Below, in pieces: positions 1 to 7,683 of a stretch of 10,225 bases of DNA. The translations under genes and the position numbers were made by a program. The stretch spans positions 1-10,225 of the forward strand of contig CANORX010000020.1 of assembly GCA_947569225.1 (NCBI GenBank), given 5' to 3'. The stretch comes from an uncultured Clostridia bacterium (lineage in GTDB: Bacteria; Bacillota_I; Bacilli_A; RF39; UBA660). The notes under the pieces are model-generated. The model was not told where the DNA came from and made no database searches. It was given only the letters and a program-made list of their open reading frames with translations. Position 1 is the first letter of the stretch. Each line of letters starts with the position of its first letter.

Positions 1-44
1 TGTCGACATAATTAAAGTAATTAAAAGAATTATTAGATAAAATA

Positions 45-81
45 AGAGCTGCACTATTAGCAATACTAACAATGCAGCTCT
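45..81 (-). terminator. Hairpin terminator after the 275-aa gene
   Basis: On the minus strand the arms AGAGCTGCA and TGCAGCTCT (9 bp, perfect) enclose an inner stem. As RNA the stem runs on through UUG/UAG (with two G-U pairs) and UUAG/CUAA to a 5-nt loop, giving 16 continuous pairs. It is followed by a moderately U-rich stretch, UAUUUUAUC. It lies 38 nt past the stop codon of the 119-946 gene and probably ends the transcript started at the 1987-2017 promoter. The U-tract is imperfect, so it could instead be an mRNA 3'-end stabiliser. On the plus strand the inner pairs become C-A mismatches, so the structure suits minus-strand RNA. Confidence 0.65.
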
Positions 82-118
82 ATATTCAAGATACTATATT
101 TCTAGGACGAAGATTTGA

Positions 119-946
119 TTATTCAGCAGTTTCTTCTTTTTCAGCTTTCTTACCGATACGAATAGGTTCTTCATCTTTATATTCGGTAAGCATTGCAATC
201 TTAACAACAATATCTTTATGACCGTTATTAACAACAGCTTCTTGCAAGTTATCAATATCTACTGTATAAACACGATTCTTAGAAGTAGCTTCTTCATCAG
301 TCATATCAGCTTTTAACTGTTTCCAAACATTAGAATCAGTAAAGTTAAGAGTTACACCAATACCAGACAAAGCAGCAGTATTAGCACATTTAGAACCTTT
401 AATCTTAGCAACTTCATCACCTTGAATACAGCTAACCAAAAGTTCTTTCTGTTCATCTTCGGTAATACCTTCACGACCAAGAGCAGCTTTAAGTTCTTCA
501 TTAGAAGAAGATAAAGCACCTTCAAGAGTTTCTTGGAAGTAAGTATTAACATACTTAACTTTATCATTCTTAGTCATACGAACACGAGTAGTACAAGGAT
601 TACCATTCTTGTCTAATTCAGCAATACCTTTAGCCAAAGCCCAAATATCAAATTCAGCATGAACAGCCATAGCAGCTTCGGGAGATTCAATATCCAAACC
701 TTGTTCTTCACAGAAAGCAACAACTTCGGGTACTTTATTGATAATAGCATTATCAATGTTTGCACAGTTATTAATGAACATTACATATTCACCATGAGCA
801 ATGCCGAGAGCTTTAGAAACTTGGGCAGTCATACGGAAACTACCGGGAGTAGAAACAACTACCAATTCAGGTTCTTCACTAACTGCTCTTTGACCAGCAT
901 TAACAATACCCATACCAAAACTCAAACCTTTCTTAAAGTCTTTCAT
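119..946 (-). CDS. Conserved phage protein with AbrB-like motif, acidic tail
   Basis: This 275-aa protein is not firmly recognised. Residues about 35-60 read GSFRMTAQVSKALGIAHGEY and onward, which resembles the swapped-hairpin AbrB/MazE DNA-binding motif (a 'GRxxIPxELRxxLGI' pattern followed by an acidic or glycine turn and a strand). The middle is mixed alpha/beta with Glu/Lys-rich helices (about 138-183). The C-terminal 20 residues are highly charged and end acidic (KAEKEETAE). Codon choice is visibly more GC-rich than in the helicase and polymerase genes, which suggests high expression. It follows the RecT-like gene after 78 bp with no promoter seen in between, so the two are probably cotranscribed. 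It is the last gene before a strong hairpin terminator. An abundant single-strand-binding or recombination partner protein is a reasonable guess, but there is no OB-fold signature or DDDIPF-type SSB tip to prove it. Confidence 0.85.
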   Translation of the reverse strand: MKDFKKGLSFGMGIVNAGQRAVSEEPELVVVSTPGSFRMTAQVSKALGIAHGEYVMFINNCANIDNAIINKVPEVVAFCEEQGLDIESPEAAMAVHAEFDIWALAKGIAELDKNGNPCTTRVRMTKNDKVKYVNTYFQETLEGALSSSNEELKAALGREGITEDEQKELLVSCIQGDEVAKIKGSKCANTAALSGIGVTLNFTDSNVWKQLKADMTDEEATSKNRVYTVDIDNLQEAVVNNGHKDIVVKIAMLTEYKDEEPIRIGKKAEKEETAE

Positions 947-975
947 AATTTTTGTAATTTAAAAGTGAATAATAT

Positions 976-989
976 CAGTCATACGACTG
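976..989 (-). other. Small hairpin in leader of the 275-aa gene
   Basis: CAGTC and GACTG form a perfect 5-bp stem with a 4-nt loop, in the 78-bp gap between the RecT-like gene and the 275-aa gene, 30 nt before the start codon. There is no T-run after it on the minus strand, so it is not a terminator for these genes. It could mark a processing site or be chance. No promoter of the TTTG/TAnnTTTG type is seen in this gap. Confidence 0.3.
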
Positions 990-1024
990 TTTTGTTTAAT
1001 AATAATTTCTCTAGTTTGTTTATG

Positions 1025-1957
1025 TTATTGAATTTCAGTAATATCAATAATATCTTCATTACTTAAATCAATACCTTGCATAGTCTTTAATTCTTCTGTG
1101 CTTAAACAGCCCATAATTAAATCATTAGCAATTTCACGAGCACCATAAACAAATGCTCTATGACTTATCATTATTTTAGGATATTTCTTATAAGTATCTT
1201 TTTCAAAACATCCAGCAACAATAGCATCTTTATAAGTAAACTCACCAGTAGCAACCATATTACGTTCTCCAATTTTACGATAAAAACGATAACTAGTAAT
1301 ATAATCAATAGGAACAGCAGGTATTCTATAAACAGGAACTTTACCAGTAGAAGCAATTTGTTTAGCTTCATTAGTATTAGTAGCTATTTCAAACTTACCA
1401 TTAAGTTGATATTCTTTATATACATTACCATTATAATCTTTATAATATTTAACAGGATAAACATATATATGTTCATGGTCTTTATCTTCTGCATTTTTAG
1501 TTTGTGCCTCTTTGGGAGTAAGACACTTAATACAGTCAGATGGAAGTTTATCTTCATCATAAGCATTAAAGCCATCTGTATATTCGTACAGAGCGCGATA
1601 ATTATCTACTTTTTCCCAACTCACGCTGCCTTTGACAAGTAATGCCCTAATAATGTGAACATCAACACCTGTTTTACCTTGAACTACATGAATATGTTCA
1701 ATGCAAGTAGAAAATGGAAGTCTAAGGTCTTTAGCTCTCATTGCAATAGCAAGACCATCTTCAACAGACTTAATACCACATTTATCACTACGCATAACAC
1801 GTTTGATAAATACTTCAAGACTTGCAATTTCAGCTTCACTCATATAATTAAGCTGATATGGAGCAACAGAATGTTGAACACCATGTTGTTTTTCAATACC
1901 ACTATTACTAACAGCAACAGCAGTATCATTAACTTTAACTTCTTTATCTTCGTCCAT
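1025..1957 (-). CDS. RecT-like single-strand annealing protein
   Basis: This 310-aa protein has the layout of RecT-family single-strand annealing proteins, which coat ssDNA and pair complementary strands during phage recombination and recombination-dependent replication. Residues about 64-100 (SVEDGLAIAMRAKDLRLPF, then a strand containing HVVQGKTGVDV) match the family pattern of an Ala-rich helix, 'G-L/P', then a pair of strands. Residues 259-290 (YPKIMISHRAFVYGAREIAN and then IMGCLSTEEL) match the C-terminal family signature, where a 'yP..M...RA...AaR' helix is followed by 'G.yt.eE'. The region about 130-215 looks like a variable insertion. The N-terminal 30 residues are polar and probably disordered. 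It has its own Bacteroidota-type promoter 30 bp upstream and more GC-rich codons than its upstream neighbours. No partner exonuclease is in the window. The family call rests on motif reading alone. Confidence 0.75.
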   Translation of the reverse strand: MDEDKEVKVNDTAVAVSNSGIEKQHGVQHSVAPYQLNYMSEAEIASLEVFIKRVMRSDKCGIKSVEDGLAIAMRAKDLRLPFSTCIEHIHVVQGKTGVDVHIIRALLVKGSVSWEKVDNYRALYEYTDGFNAYDEDKLPSDCIKCLTPKEAQTKNAEDKDHEHIYVYPVKYYKDYNGNVYKEYQLNGKFEIATNTNEAKQIASTGKVPVYRIPAVPIDYITSYRFYRKIGERNMVATGEFTYKDAIVAGCFEKDTYKKYPKIMISHRAFVYGAREIANDLIMGCLSTEELKTMQGIDLSNEDIIDITEIQ

Positions 1958-1986
1958 TCTATCAAAGAGCGATTTTGATTACACAA

Positions 1987-2017
1987 CAAATGTAACTATT
2001 ATATTTATACTAGCAAA
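1987..2017 (-). promoter_or_regulatory. Bacteroidota-type promoter for recT-like operon
   Basis: On the minus strand TTTG (2017-2014), a 19-nt AT-rich spacer and TACATTTG (1994-1987) match the known Bacteroides primary sigma consensus TTTG-N19-21-TAnnTTTG at every fixed position. The -33 box overlaps the last two codons of the SF2-like gene. Transcription would begin near 1980, leaving about 23 nt of leader before the ATG at 1957. It is the only clear match I found in the intergenic regions. Confidence 0.65.
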
Positions 2018-3386
2018 CAATATCATCAAAATTTTGAGCACTAATATCAGAATTAACATTCTGTATAACTTCATGGTTAACTGATAACTTTTCCTTTTTA
2101 AGACTTGCTTCTTCGATAGTACCAGCTATATAAAGTTTATGTACTTTAAGTTTTGATTGACTACAATTAACATTATTATAACGATAAATAAGTTCATCTA
2201 TTGTATCACATAAAGGTGAGGTTAAAATCCATTCGTCTATGCTTGTTTCTAGGCTGTCAGTTGAATTATTTTTTATAGATAATACTCTTAATAAGCCATC
2301 ATTAAAAGACTTCAAATTCAGCGTGGAAATAGCCTTAGATTTGACGATTCTTGGCTGTCCTTTCTTGCTTCCTGTCTTATACAAAACAGGAATACCATTA
2401 TCATCAACTAGAACTTTATCTTCAATCTTATCATGATAATCACCACAAATTTCACCTAGTTTATCATTAATATATTTAGTTACAGTAGCAGCATATTCAC
2501 CTCTCTTACTAATAATAAGAAATCGTTTGTCAGGATTATCTTTAATAATTTCAATTATCCTTTCTAGCTTACAAACATTATCAGAACATATAAGCATACG
2601 TTCACGAACAATATTATAAAAAGTCTTAACTCGTTCAGCAAGAACAAGAGGATTATAACATTCATCAATTTGTTTACTAAAAGGATTAGTCATATCCATA
2701 TCAGCACTCCATCCATTATATTCAGCTATTTCTGTAATATATTGCATAGCACTACGTCCGTCTTGAGTACCATTTCGAGCACATTTAATATTATCAAGAT
2801 TACCAAATACTTGAATAGTCTGAGTAATAAATTCAGTATATTTATCGTAATTAGTAATATCTTCTTGACTAGTAAATAAAATCTGCTCTCTGTGTTCCTC
2901 TACGGGGAGTATGGCTCGCATACCACTAGAATTTAGAATATTATTAATAGGTGGAATATTATTATAAATCTTAGTTAACATAGAAGTATCAATAGTTTTT
3001 TCAGTTAAAATCATAAGTTTAAATCTAGCATGATTAAAAACTGTATTACAAGATAAATTCCATTCGTTAACTCCAACAACAATAGAAATATCATAACTAT
3101 AATTATATCTACTATTAACATAAGTATGAGTAAGAATATTAATAGTATCTATATTTATATTATGATTTTTAAGACTATCAACAATTTCAGTTCTTCTTTT
3201 CCAATTATCTGTAACAATAAGTATTTTAATATTATCATTCTTATTTCTCATAAGACTAATAATTCTACTTATAATTTCACAATAATCAACAGGTGGAACA
3301 CAATTAATAGTTCCAATACCTTTATATTCTTTAGAACCCCATTTGTTAATTAGTTTATCATAAGTTTCTTCAACTATATTTCTCAT
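2010..3386 (-). CDS. SNF2/SF2 helicase-like protein, catalytic motifs lost
   Basis: This 458-aa protein keeps the order of an SF2/SNF2 helicase but lacks its key residues. The Walker A region (about 24-42, GIGTINCVPPVDYCEIIS) has no GKT. A motif Ia-like strand follows (54-72, ILIVTDNWKRRTEIV). The DEAD/DEAH box position (99-109) reads DISIVVGVNEW. A motif III-like segment (121-131) reads RFKLMILTEKT where active enzymes have LTATP. The second domain starts near 273 (helix, then RFLIISKRGEYAATVTKYI; GDYH at 315-318), followed by a motif V-like region (353-372) and a motif VI position reading IYRYNNVN (400-407) with no QRxGR arginine finger. The tail KVHKLYIAGTIEEASLKKEKL-like segment (414-434) matches the end of SNF2 cores. 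Its start overlaps the polB stop by 4 nt (ATGA), so the two are probably translationally coupled. It is likely a structural or DNA-binding replisome part. It stops at TAG. Confidence 0.8.
   Translation of the reverse strand: MRNIVEETYDKLINKWGSKEYKGIGTINCVPPVDYCEIISRIISLMRNKNDNIKILIVTDNWKRRTEIVDSLKNHNINIDTINILTHTYVNSRYNYSYDISIVVGVNEWNLSCNTVFNHARFKLMILTEKTIDTSMLTKIYNNIPPINNILNSSGMRAILPVEEHREQILFTSQEDITNYDKYTEFITQTIQVFGNLDNIKCARNGTQDGRSAMQYITEIAEYNGWSADMDMTNPFSKQIDECYNPLVLAERVKTFYNIVRERMLICSDNVCKLERIIEIIKDNPDKRFLIISKRGEYAATVTKYINDKLGEICGDYHDKIEDKVLVDDNGIPVLYKTGSKKGQPRIVKSKAISTLNLKSFNDGLLRVLSIKNNSTDSLETSIDEWILTSPLCDTIDELIYRYNNVNCSQSKLKVHKLYIAGTIEEASLKKEKLSVNHEVIQNVNSDISAQNFDDIVC
2896..2910 (+). 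repeat. GC-rich element, copy 1 (opposite orientation)
   Basis: The plus strand reads TCCTCTACGGGGAGT, inside the SF2-like gene. It matches 14 of 15 bases of the minus-strand copy at 8604-8620 and resembles the one at 4448-4464. It lies in the opposite orientation to those two and is read by the host gene as its complement. The sense strand can fold UCCUC with GGGGA around a 3-nt loop. Confidence 0.45.
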
Positions 3387-5686
3387 CCAAAATCATCTTC
3401 ATTAAAAATAGGATTATACATACCACTATATTTTTTAATTTTACTTTTACCTTTACCTTTAGGAGAAATTTTAAGTTTGATAGGATTAATAACTTTCATA
3501 GCTTCTTGATAATAAAATTTAAAATTAATATCTCTAAGAGAAATATCTTTATCATCAAGACTATTAATAACTGTTACAACAGAACCAGCCGCCATTCTAC
3601 TACGAGAACCATTATCATTATGAACTTTTTCAATAATATAACCTCTATTAGAAACATAAAATCTAACATATCTTTGACAAACAACATGAGTAACTTGCCC
3701 ATTTTCAATCTTAGTTTCTTCTACATGAAATTGTTTACCTACATTTTGAGTAAGACAAAAGTCAAGAATATTAGTAGCTTCTTGAAGAGTATCCATCACA
3801 GGTTTATTCTTAAGAAAATAGTTTTCAATAGCTTGAGCAACAATAGGCATAGAATAACCTTTAGTTAAATCTAAAGAATACATCATAGGATTAAGAGCAC
3901 CTTTAGATTCAATTTTAAGTTTACCTTTAGACCTAAATTGAGTAATATAATTATTAACATCACGAGCTATAAGACTATGAACAACATCACTATCTGCTTG
4001 CATTCCAGTAATATTTTGCCACCAAGTAGTAATTTCTTTAAATTTATCTTCTTGACTAGTATAAACTTTAACCATAATACCATCAGTATTTGCACTAATA
4101 ATATGAATATTATCTAGTTCAAGAGCTTCACATAACATAAGAAGCATAAGTTGTCCATTAACAGTAACTTTAAGAACAGCAAGACGGTCATATAAATCTC
4201 CTTTTTCAAATCCAAGTTTACCATAAATACTATTTATGACAATCTTTAAAACTAAAGCAAGAATATCTTTAGCAATACCATCTATGTATTCTTCTTCACT
4301 ATGTTTCACATCAACACGTTTTTGTTTCATCCAACTAATTAAATTACAAAAAGCATTTGTATCAATATGAGCAGGAGCAACTTTATGAACACCTATTATA
4401 CTATTAAAAAAACTAGAAACATCAAAATGATAAATTTTAAAAGGTTTACCCCCCGTGGAGGATGTAGTTAAGTAATCACCATAAGGAGTAGTTGAATATA
4501 ACTCCATAGGAACATCTTGACTATGTAAACCTCCAGTTGCAAGAGTATAAGTTATATCTCCAATTTTAACATTCTCACTAAAGGCATCTTTATTAACTCT
4601 ATAAATTGTAGTTTTATAAAGTTTATCAAGTAAATCTTGAAGTTCTTTAGTTTTAAACTTAATAAAAGGAAAAATAACTTTTTTAAAACTCATAGCAGTT
4701 CTTTCAGTTTTCTTACCTTTCCATTGTTCAGGGGCAAGACCACTAAATTTACTATAAAATTTCTCAAAAAGAATATCAGCAGTTTTACTACGACTAGAAT
4801 TAAGAACATCAACATCGTATGCTTTACTAATAGCATAACGAGATTTAATTTCTTCTGGATAAAGACGAACTATTTCAGCTACAATGAAAACATCATTAAG
4901 ATTATAATACATCATAGGTTCAATATATTCATCAAGAATAAATCTATCCCATTTATCTACTAGTTTATTAAGCTGTTTAATATTCATTCCTTTAAGACTA
5001 GGAATTTCATTATATAGTTCAGCTTCTTTTTCATTAATATCAGGAAGTTCATATTCTAGAAGTTCATACCATTGAAGATTAATAGAAGTTTGCTTTAAAC
5101 CTTTAGGAACAGGTTTACGTTCACCTGTTTTACTATCTACAACTACACTTGCTTTATTAAGAGCAAATATACGCATTACATCAACACCTGTAAATGGTAG
5201 TTTATATTTTCTAAGACTATTAAGATAAAAATCAGTTCTAAATTTATCTTTATCATCTTGACTAGAAATAATAGTTTTACTAGTTTCATATAACTTATTA
5301 ATAAGTTCTTTCGTACTATTCGTACGCATATAAAAACTAAGTAAAGCAGCAATCATAAGATTATCATAATTGAAATTATTAAATCCATACAAGTCAGTAC
5401 GAATAATAGTTCCATTAGAATCCTTATAACATCTAGTCTTATTAATATAACCTATCATAGAAAGTAATTGACTATCGTCTTTATCTGTTATATAAAATTT
5501 ATATTTTTCAACAGTTTTAAGACGAGCTTTAATTTCTTCAACAGATAGTTTTTGAACTAAAGGAATAGCTTTTCCATTACTATTAACACAATCTTTAAAA
5601 ACTTTAAGATAGCTATTAATGCTAACAAAAGTAATAGAGAAGAAGTTTCTTAATACTTCGACATCATAAGCTATACAATTAATCAT
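3383..5686 (-). CDS. Family B DNA polymerase with 3'-5' exonuclease
   Basis: This 767-aa replicative polymerase shows both family B domains. In the exonuclease: ExoI D8-x-E10, ExoII FNNFNYDN with D108, and ExoIII Y261-x3-D265, so proofreading looks intact. A GGLHS linker motif (385-389) precedes the polymerase core. In the polymerase: motif A DVSSFFNSI with D422, motif B K481-x3-NS-x-YG (N485, Y488, G489), and motif C ANTDG with D535. The two metal-binding aspartates D422 and D535 are present, but the first aspartate of the usual DTDS motif is N533. KIESKGA (591-597) may be the thumb-side KxY-type motif. Motifs A and B are only about 59 residues apart, so the usual palm/fingers insertion is short. 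The C-terminus has a lysine-rich patch (738-752). It overlaps the UDG-like gene by 8 nt and the SF2-like gene by 4 nt. It copies the phage genome in the host cytoplasm. The priming mode cannot be told from this window. Confidence 0.95.
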   Translation of the reverse strand: MINCIAYDVEVLRNFFSITFVSINSYLKVFKDCVNSNGKAIPLVQKLSVEEIKARLKTVEKYKFYITDKDDSQLLSMIGYINKTRCYKDSNGTIIRTDLYGFNNFNYDNLMIAALLSFYMRTNSTKELINKLYETSKTIISSQDDKDKFRTDFYLNSLRKYKLPFTGVDVMRIFALNKASVVVDSKTGERKPVPKGLKQTSINLQWYELLEYELPDINEKEAELYNEIPSLKGMNIKQLNKLVDKWDRFILDEYIEPMMYYNLNDVFIVAEIVRLYPEEIKSRYAISKAYDVDVLNSSRSKTADILFEKFYSKFSGLAPEQWKGKKTERTAMSFKKVIFPFIKFKTKELQDLLDKLYKTTIYRVNKDAFSENVKIGDITYTLATGGLHSQDVPMELYSTTPYGDYLTTSSTGGKPFKIYHFDVSSFFNSIIGVHKVAPAHIDTNAFCNLISWMKQKRVDVKHSEEEYIDGIAKDILALVLKIVINSIYGKLGFEKGDLYDRLAVLKVTVNGQLMLLMLCEALELDNIHIISANTDGIMVKVYTSQEDKFKEITTWWQNITGMQADSDVVHSLIARDVNNYITQFRSKGKLKIESKGALNPMMYSLDLTKGYSMPIVAQAIENYFLKNKPVMDTLQEATNILDFCLTQNVGKQFHVEETKIENGQVTHVVCQRYVRFYVSNRGYIIEKVHNDNGSRSRMAAGSVVTVINSLDDKDISLRDINFKFYYQEAMKVINPIKLKISPKGKGKSKIKKYSGMYNPIFNEDDFG
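4448..4464 (-). repeat. GC-rich element, copy 2, inside polB
   Basis: The plus strand reads ACCCCCCGTGGAGGATG, which matches the 8604-8620 copy at 16 of 17 bases. It sits in polB and encodes part of TSSTGG (about residues 408-413), some 10 residues before motif A. As minus-strand RNA, CCUCC can pair with GGGGG around an ACG loop. It is a sharp GC-rich island in otherwise AT-rich coding sequence. Confidence 0.5.
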
Positions 5687-6233
5687 TTATAAAGTTTATA
5701 CCATAATTATTTCTATTTTCATTAACCCAATTAATATCATCAGCAAAACGCTGTTTAAATACATGATAAAGATTATCATCTTTAAATTTAATAAGAGGAG
5801 AATAATTACTAAATACATATTTACCACCAGTAGCTATAAATCTAGGAATAGGATTATCGCTAATACTACGATAAGCATCGCCAAATATAAATAAATATTT
5901 ATAATTAATTCTAGCTAATTCTTTCCATAGAATATTACGACATTTATCAACAGCAGTAAGATAAGTATTATAATTATTAGAACAAGCACATTTAATACTA
6001 TAAGTCATATAAACATCTTCGGTATTATTTCGTCCAGAGTATTCATCGTAAAGATTACCAATATCAGTAAATAATTGATAATCATCACAATAAACTCTAT
6101 CACCTCTAGGAAATAGGAAAACAATATCTCCATGAATACTTCCTCTACCACCTTGTATATATTTACCTGTATTAAATATACGATTTGGACATCTTTCACA
6201 ATCAGGATATTCGTCAACAGTTTTACTTGCCAT
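5679..6233 (-). CDS. Uracil-DNA glycosylase-like Fe-S protein
   Basis: This 184-aa protein resembles family 4/5 uracil-DNA glycosylases, which remove uracil from DNA and carry a [4Fe-4S] cluster. Four cysteines are placed as in that cluster: C12 and C15 (CERC), C82 (in YSIKCAC, at the position of the family's 'N..KCrP') and C98 (DKC, followed by an 'L..EL..I..KYLFIFGDAY' strand-loop). The catalytic sites look altered: the first motif, GEAPG in family 4, reads FPRGD (41-45) after the DIVFLF strand, and the C-terminal HPS-type loop reads NYSPL (143-147). It may therefore be inactive, have another specificity, or be a DNA-binding accessory factor. Its start overlaps the SF1 helicase by 11 nt and its end overlaps polB by 8 nt, placing it inside the replisome operon. 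The superfamily call is good; the activity is doubtful. Confidence 0.8.
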   Translation of the reverse strand: MASKTVDEYPDCERCPNRIFNTGKYIQGGRGSIHGDIVFLFPRGDRVYCDDYQLFTDIGNLYDEYSGRNNTEDVYMTYSIKCACSNNYNTYLTAVDKCRNILWKELARINYKYLFIFGDAYRSISDNPIPRFIATGGKYVFSNYSPLIKFKDDNLYHVFKQRFADDINWVNENRNNYGINFIND

Positions 6234-7683
6234 AAGATAATACTAATTGATTACTAGCACGAGAACAAGCAACATATAATCTACGAAGCATTTCATCTCT
6301 ATTAGTATAAGGATGACCATATTTATCATAAATCATATCATTAATATCTACAAATACATTTTTATAAGTAGAACCTTGTGCTCTATGAGAAGTAATTGCA
6401 AAGCCATAATCTAAATCTCTACTAAATAAAATCTTACCATTACTATTCGTAATATTAGAAGCGATAAGATATTTACGTTTAAAATCAAAATACTGTTTCC
6501 ATTTACTTCCACGTTCAGAACTACTAGCTTTTTTAGCATCATCAATAAGACTAGTCAACTTCTTATAATACATCTGAAATGTATAGTTATCATAATGGTC
6601 AATAACAAATAAAGGTTGAGTTATAGCACCACCATGAATAGCTTGAAACTTAATAAGAAATCCTTTAAACTCATAATCATTATCAACTGTATCAACAATA
6701 TCTTTAACAATATATTCTTCACTATTGTTTATAATAATATCATTAAAAACATTAACAACAGTAGTATAACTCATTATTAAATCATTACGAGTAATAAGAC
6801 TTTTATCAGCATCTTGAATAATCATATGTCTTACATGGTTATTCCATTGTGCAACACGACTATTAGTATAAGCTATAATACGATACAAATCAATATTTTT
6901 AGTATATTCTTCATCATTAAAACAAGTATCAATTAAATCAGAAAATTCAGTTTGACCACAAACATAAAATCCTTTAGTTTCTTCATTATAATCTTGTCTA
7001 TTTTTAGATATATAATCAAGAAATCTCCATCCATTCTTATTATCTATATCTTCTCGAAGAAGTTTAAGAAGTTTACTAATAGGGTTATTATCTCCTTGTC
7101 GTACAACTTCTTTAAGATAATAAGTATTACTAGCAATAAGAAAAGCTTGACTAGTTTTCTCATTAACAGGTGGAAGCTGACTAGAGTCACCAAGCATTAT
7201 AACTTTAATTTGAAGCTTCTTACATTTATTACTAATATACTTAACAAGTTTAGCATTAAGCATAGAAGCTTCATCAATAATTAAAACTTTAAGACCATCT
7301 AGTTTATCTTTTCCAACAGGATTAAAGGCAGGATTTTCAGGGTCAAAATTTTCAATATTAACATCAAGTCTAAAACCAAACAATGATTGAATTGTATTAA
7401 CTTCTTTTCCACCAATAGAATTACTAAGAACTCTACAAGCTTTATGTGTAGGAGCAGCACAACCTATAACACCACCAGACCATTTGCAATTATTAATAAC
7501 ATATTTAATAACAAATGTCTTACCTGTACCTCCAGCACCACAAAGAGCATTAATATATTTCTTATCATCCCAAGGCTGTGCAAGAAACTCAATAAGTTCA
7601 TGCACAGCTATTTCTTGGTCTTTAGTAAACTTAATGTTAGTATCTTTTCTATTACTATTAGCAATATTAAGATTACCAATCAT
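6223..7683 (-). CDS. SF1 DNA helicase, Dda/RecD-like
   Basis: This 486-aa protein is an SF1 helicase close in layout to T4 Dda and the RecD C-terminal core, which move 5'-3' on ssDNA using ATP. Visible motifs are: Q-type FTKDQ (19-23), Walker A GAGGTGKT (49-56), Ia AAPTHKACRVL (76-86), Walker B LIIDEAS (134-140), III MLGDSSQLPPV (163-173), IV LKEVVRQ (190-196) with the conserved arginine, V FAITSHRAQGSTY (428-440) and VI LYVACSRA (469-476) with the arginine finger. The insertion between IV and V, about 300-410, would hold the SH3-like and hook parts of 2B seen in Dda. All catalytic residues are present, so it should be active. The start overlaps the stop of the upstream gene by 1 nt (TAATG) and the end overlaps the UDG-like gene by 11 nt. 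It probably unwinds ahead of PolB or helps start replication. Confidence 0.93.
   Translation of the reverse strand: MIGNLNIANSNRKDTNIKFTKDQEIAVHELIEFLAQPWDDKKYINALCGAGGTGKTFVIKYVINNCKWSGGVIGCAAPTHKACRVLSNSIGGKEVNTIQSLFGFRLDVNIENFDPENPAFNPVGKDKLDGLKVLIIDEASMLNAKLVKYISNKCKKLQIKVIMLGDSSQLPPVNEKTSQAFLIASNTYYLKEVVRQGDNNPISKLLKLLREDIDNKNGWRFLDYISKNRQDYNEETKGFYVCGQTEFSDLIDTCFNDEEYTKNIDLYRIIAYTNSRVAQWNNHVRHMIIQDADKSLITRNDLIMSYTTVVNVFNDIIINNSEEYIVKDIVDTVDNDYEFKGFLIKFQAIHGGAITQPLFVIDHYDNYTFQMYYKKLTSLIDDAKKASSSERGSKWKQYFDFKRKYLIASNITNSNGKILFSRDLDYGFAITSHRAQGSTYKNVFVDINDMIYDKYGHPYTNRDEMLRRLYVACSRASNQLVLSYGK

Noticed and set aside
838..855. CTACCGGGAGTAG as another copy of the GC-rich element
   Set aside because: It has only a partial resemblance (CTAC-GGGAG) in a gene that is more GC-rich anyway.
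659..1066. Plus-strand open frame of 135 codons
   Set aside because: It lies antisense to the 275-aa gene and runs into the RecT-like gene. The product is Asn/Thr/Phe-rich with no motif, as expected for a shadow of AT-rich coding sequence.
1160..1642. Plus-strand open frame of 160 codons
   Set aside because: It is antisense to the RecT-like gene. Its Ile/Phe/Ser/Asn-rich composition is that of a reverse-strand shadow.
2862..4063. Exact 15-nt direct repeat TCTTCTTGACTAGTA at 2862 and 4049
   Set aside because: Both copies encode TSQED in unrelated proteins. One such 15-mer match is about what chance gives in a sequence this AT-rich.
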